DNA from: Lachnospiraceae bacterium
Lineage (GTDB): Bacteria; Bacillota_A; Clostridia; Lachnospirales; Lachnospiraceae
Assembly: GCA_024690425.1 (NCBI GenBank)
Contig: JAILCT010000189.1
Coordinates: 1-15,719 of the forward strand
Direction of reading: 5' to 3'
Length of the DNA stretch: 15,719 nt
Below are positions 14,594-15,719 of the stretch, in pieces (positions within the stretch are counted from its first letter, which is position 1; each line of letters opens with the position of its first letter). The translations under genes were made by a program, and so were the position numbers. The notes beneath the pieces were generated by a model that was given only the letters and a program-made list of their open reading frames with translations, made no database searches and was not told the DNA's origin.

Positions 14594-14618
14594 AATATTC
14601 AATTCATCTTATGGTCTT

Positions 14619-14646
14619 ATTATATCAGAGAAACAGTTAAAGTCAA
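14619..14646 (-). promoter_or_regulatory. Promoter of the structured RNA
   Basis: TTGACT (14646-14641) and TATAAT (14624-14619), 16 bases apart, with TGA directly before the -10 (extended -10). Expected start near 14612. Confidence 0.78.
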
Positions 14647-14763
14647 TACCAAATATCACATTTCAGGCCATATATGACACTTTTGTAACTTTTGCATAGT
14701 TTTAAGGCTGATTTTCAAGGTGATTTCTTCGGATTATTGTTATATATGCACATATATGTGACT
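14647..14763. other. AT-rich spacer after the sortase gene with palindromes
   Basis: No gene. It holds a perfect 12-base palindrome CACATATATGTG (14749-14760) three bases after the sortase stop, a second CATATATG at 14669-14676, and a tandem ACTTTTG with 9-base period (14679-14685 and 14688-14694) about 33 bases upstream of the RNA promoter -35. No convincing terminator for the sortase gene is visible, although the palindrome could end the message. Confidence 0.5.
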
Positions 14764-15567
14764 TTACTTACACAGATATCTGTCCCTGAATATTCCATGA
14801 ACGAAGAATCTCTGCTTCTGGGCGCCGCTCCCGGAACATGTAACGAGTGTGATCGACGGCTCTTCCTCATTCGGCTTAGCTTCGCATTCAGCCATGGACT
14901 TATCCATTGCGGTTCGTATATACTGCCTGTATTCCTTGATATTCTCTGCCGAATAATACATGCTGGTATCCTTGTTATCAATGTAATATGAATAAACCTG
15001 ATATCTGTAGATACCATCCCTCATAAACATGTAGATATATGGATCGTTCTTAATAAGCGACGGGTTCTTACGAAGCTTCCTAAGGTTTCCGAACATGGAT
15101 CCGTTCTTCATCGCATGTCCGTACAGGAAAGTATTGAACATGGTAAGATCATCCTTATCCTGGCAATCCATAAAGATACATCCTGCAAAATTAGGCTGTC
15201 CTTCGAAGGTATTATGGAGATAATATTCATTATCACTTCCCTGCACCACCGGATAGTTGATTCCGACAGATCCAACATACAGCCATCCTATATAATCCCG
15301 GTTCTTCTTTTTTAGTCCAGCATAATCTATCTCCATATCCGGAAAGTCATCCCTGTTGGGATTATTCTTAAATTCCCTGACCTCCTCCTTTTCCTCTTCA
15401 GGAAGCGGGATATCCTCTGTATTTGCGGAATTAGTATATTCTTCAAGGGCAGAATACTCTGCTTCTGCCTTCATATATTCAGATGTAGTCTTAATGATCA
15501 ATATAAGGCTTGTTATCACTCCTGCCGATGCCAAAGCTATTATCAGCCATTTAATCCTGCTATTCAT
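14764..15567 (-). CDS. Class B sortase
   Basis: A 267-residue membrane-anchored cysteine transpeptidase. One N-terminal membrane span (about 6-26) is followed by an acidic linker and the sortase barrel from about residue 76. The catalytic triad is visible: His151 in FLYGHAMKNGSMFGNL, Cys244 in TLVTCSGSG, and Arg253 in QKQRFFVHG. The YGH.MK.GSMF text and the long helix-rich insert between His and Cys are class B features. It cuts a C-terminal sorting motif of a secreted protein and joins it to the wall or to pilin subunits. The upstream gene encodes a protein with a membrane-plus-basic tail and could be its substrate; its sorting motif lies outside the window. The ATG at 15567 has AGGAG about 7 bases upstream. 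Confidence 0.92.
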   Translation of the reverse strand: MNSRIKWLIIALASAGVITSLILIIKTTSEYMKAEAEYSALEEYTNSANTEDIPLPEEEKEEVREFKNNPNRDDFPDMEIDYAGLKKKNRDYIGWLYVGSVGINYPVVQGSDNEYYLHNTFEGQPNFAGCIFMDCQDKDDLTMFNTFLYGHAMKNGSMFGNLRKLRKNPSLIKNDPYIYMFMRDGIYRYQVYSYYIDNKDTSMYYSAENIKEYRQYIRTAMDKSMAECEAKPNEEEPSITLVTCSGSGAQKQRFFVHGIFRDRYLCK

Positions 15568-15590
15568 AAAAAGCTCCTGAATAATGAAAA

Positions 15591-15628
15591 TTTATAAAAG
15601 CCGGCCGGATCATATCACCGGCCGGCTT
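15591..15628 (-). terminator. Strong intrinsic terminator before the sortase gene
   Basis: Perfect 11-base arms at 15598-15608 and 15618-15628 (AAGCCGGCCGG and its complement) with a 9-base loop. On the minus strand it is followed by TTATAAATTTT, and the plus side also has a T-rich flank, so it may work in both directions. It separates the partial surface-protein gene from the sortase gene. Confidence 0.82.
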
Positions 15629-15651
15629 CTATTATTTTATTTTACTGCTGC

Positions 15652-15719
15652 TTACTTTTCAAGTGCCTTTTTCTTTCTGCCCACAAGCATCCATATTATC
15701 GTGCCTATGCATGCTACCA
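15652..15719 (-). CDS. C-terminus of a membrane-anchored surface protein (partial)
   Basis: The last 21 codons before TAA (15654-15652) read VACIGTIIWMLV then GRKKKALEK. A hydrophobic stretch that ends in a short basic tail is what the end of a sortase-anchored protein looks like. The sorting motif itself (LPxTG or a variant) would lie just outside the right edge, so this could also be an ordinary C-terminally anchored membrane protein. A strong terminator follows 24 bases later. The sortase gene downstream supports the surface-protein reading. Confidence 0.65.
   Translation of the reverse strand, partial: VACIGTIIWMLVGRKKKALEK

Larger units (their letters stand above)
14093..14612 (-). ncRNA. 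Long structured RNA with c-di-GMP-I riboswitch core
   Basis: A stretch of about 520 bases between a strong promoter and a terminator, with no protein gene of supportable length on either strand. Apart from the riboswitch core, several stable hairpins are visible: 14363-14393 (7-base and 5-base stacked stems), 14442-14468 (UCACC/GGUGA enclosing GGUG/CACC), and 14478-14508 (UUCGA/UCGAA enclosing CCC/GGG). A 17-base direct repeat lies in its 3' part. The transcript would start near 14612, only about 19 bases before the aptamer, as is usual for riboswitches. What it regulates is unclear: the next gene on the strand is livK, behind two terminators and its own promoter. Confidence 0.62.

Noticed and set aside
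14093..14612. RNase P RNA, 6S RNA or SRP RNA
   Set aside because: The GAGGAAAGTCC-type core of RNase P RNA and the SRP tetraloop domain are absent. The 5' part instead matches the GEMM-I order of motifs.
14390..14677. Plus-strand open frame of 95 codons
   Set aside because: It lies opposite the structured RNA and its promoter. Hairpins and riboswitch text on the minus strand explain the sequence better, and the protein has no recognisable pattern.

Overview
The window looks like chromosomal DNA of a low-to-mid-GC Gram-positive anaerobe of the Clostridia, most likely the Lachnospiraceae. The pointers are the secG-rnr-smpB-ssrA gene order, strong AAGGAGG-type ribosome binding sites, a lipoprotein LivK, a class B sortase and many GT-C envelope glycosyltransferases. 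Species cannot be named from the sequence alone. Every gene I can support is on the minus strand, so transcription runs from high to low coordinates.

From the right edge in the direction of transcription: the last 21 codons of a surface protein (membrane anchor plus basic tail), a strong terminator, and a class B sortase gene. Then comes a stretch of about 800 bases without a protein gene. It holds a promoter, a structured RNA of about 520 nt and a terminator. Both halves of a c-di-GMP-I (GEMM-I) riboswitch core are recognisable in this RNA, but about 200 nt of extra structured sequence separates them. Next is a promoter followed at once by an intrinsic terminator in the leader of livK, then the complete branched-chain amino acid ABC importer operon livK-livH-livM-livG-livF.

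A separate strong promoter drives secG-rnr-smpB, followed by ssrA (tmRNA, encoded tag AKPNLALAA) with its own promoter. This block handles protein export, RNA decay and rescue of stalled ribosomes. Downstream of ssrA are a short repeat of its 3' end and a terminator-like hairpin.

The hairpin leads straight into a cell-envelope cluster: three different polytopic GT-C-type membrane proteins (one unassigned, one GtrII-like, one PIG-V/Gpi18-like), a single-pass protein with a beta-rich extracytoplasmic part, and the start of a secreted YkuD L,D-transpeptidase cut by the left edge. These genes are tightly spaced or overlapping and probably decorate and cross-link the cell wall together.

The observation I rate highest is the riboswitch-like RNA at about 14090-14612, because of its large insertion and because no gene is obvious downstream of it before its terminator.
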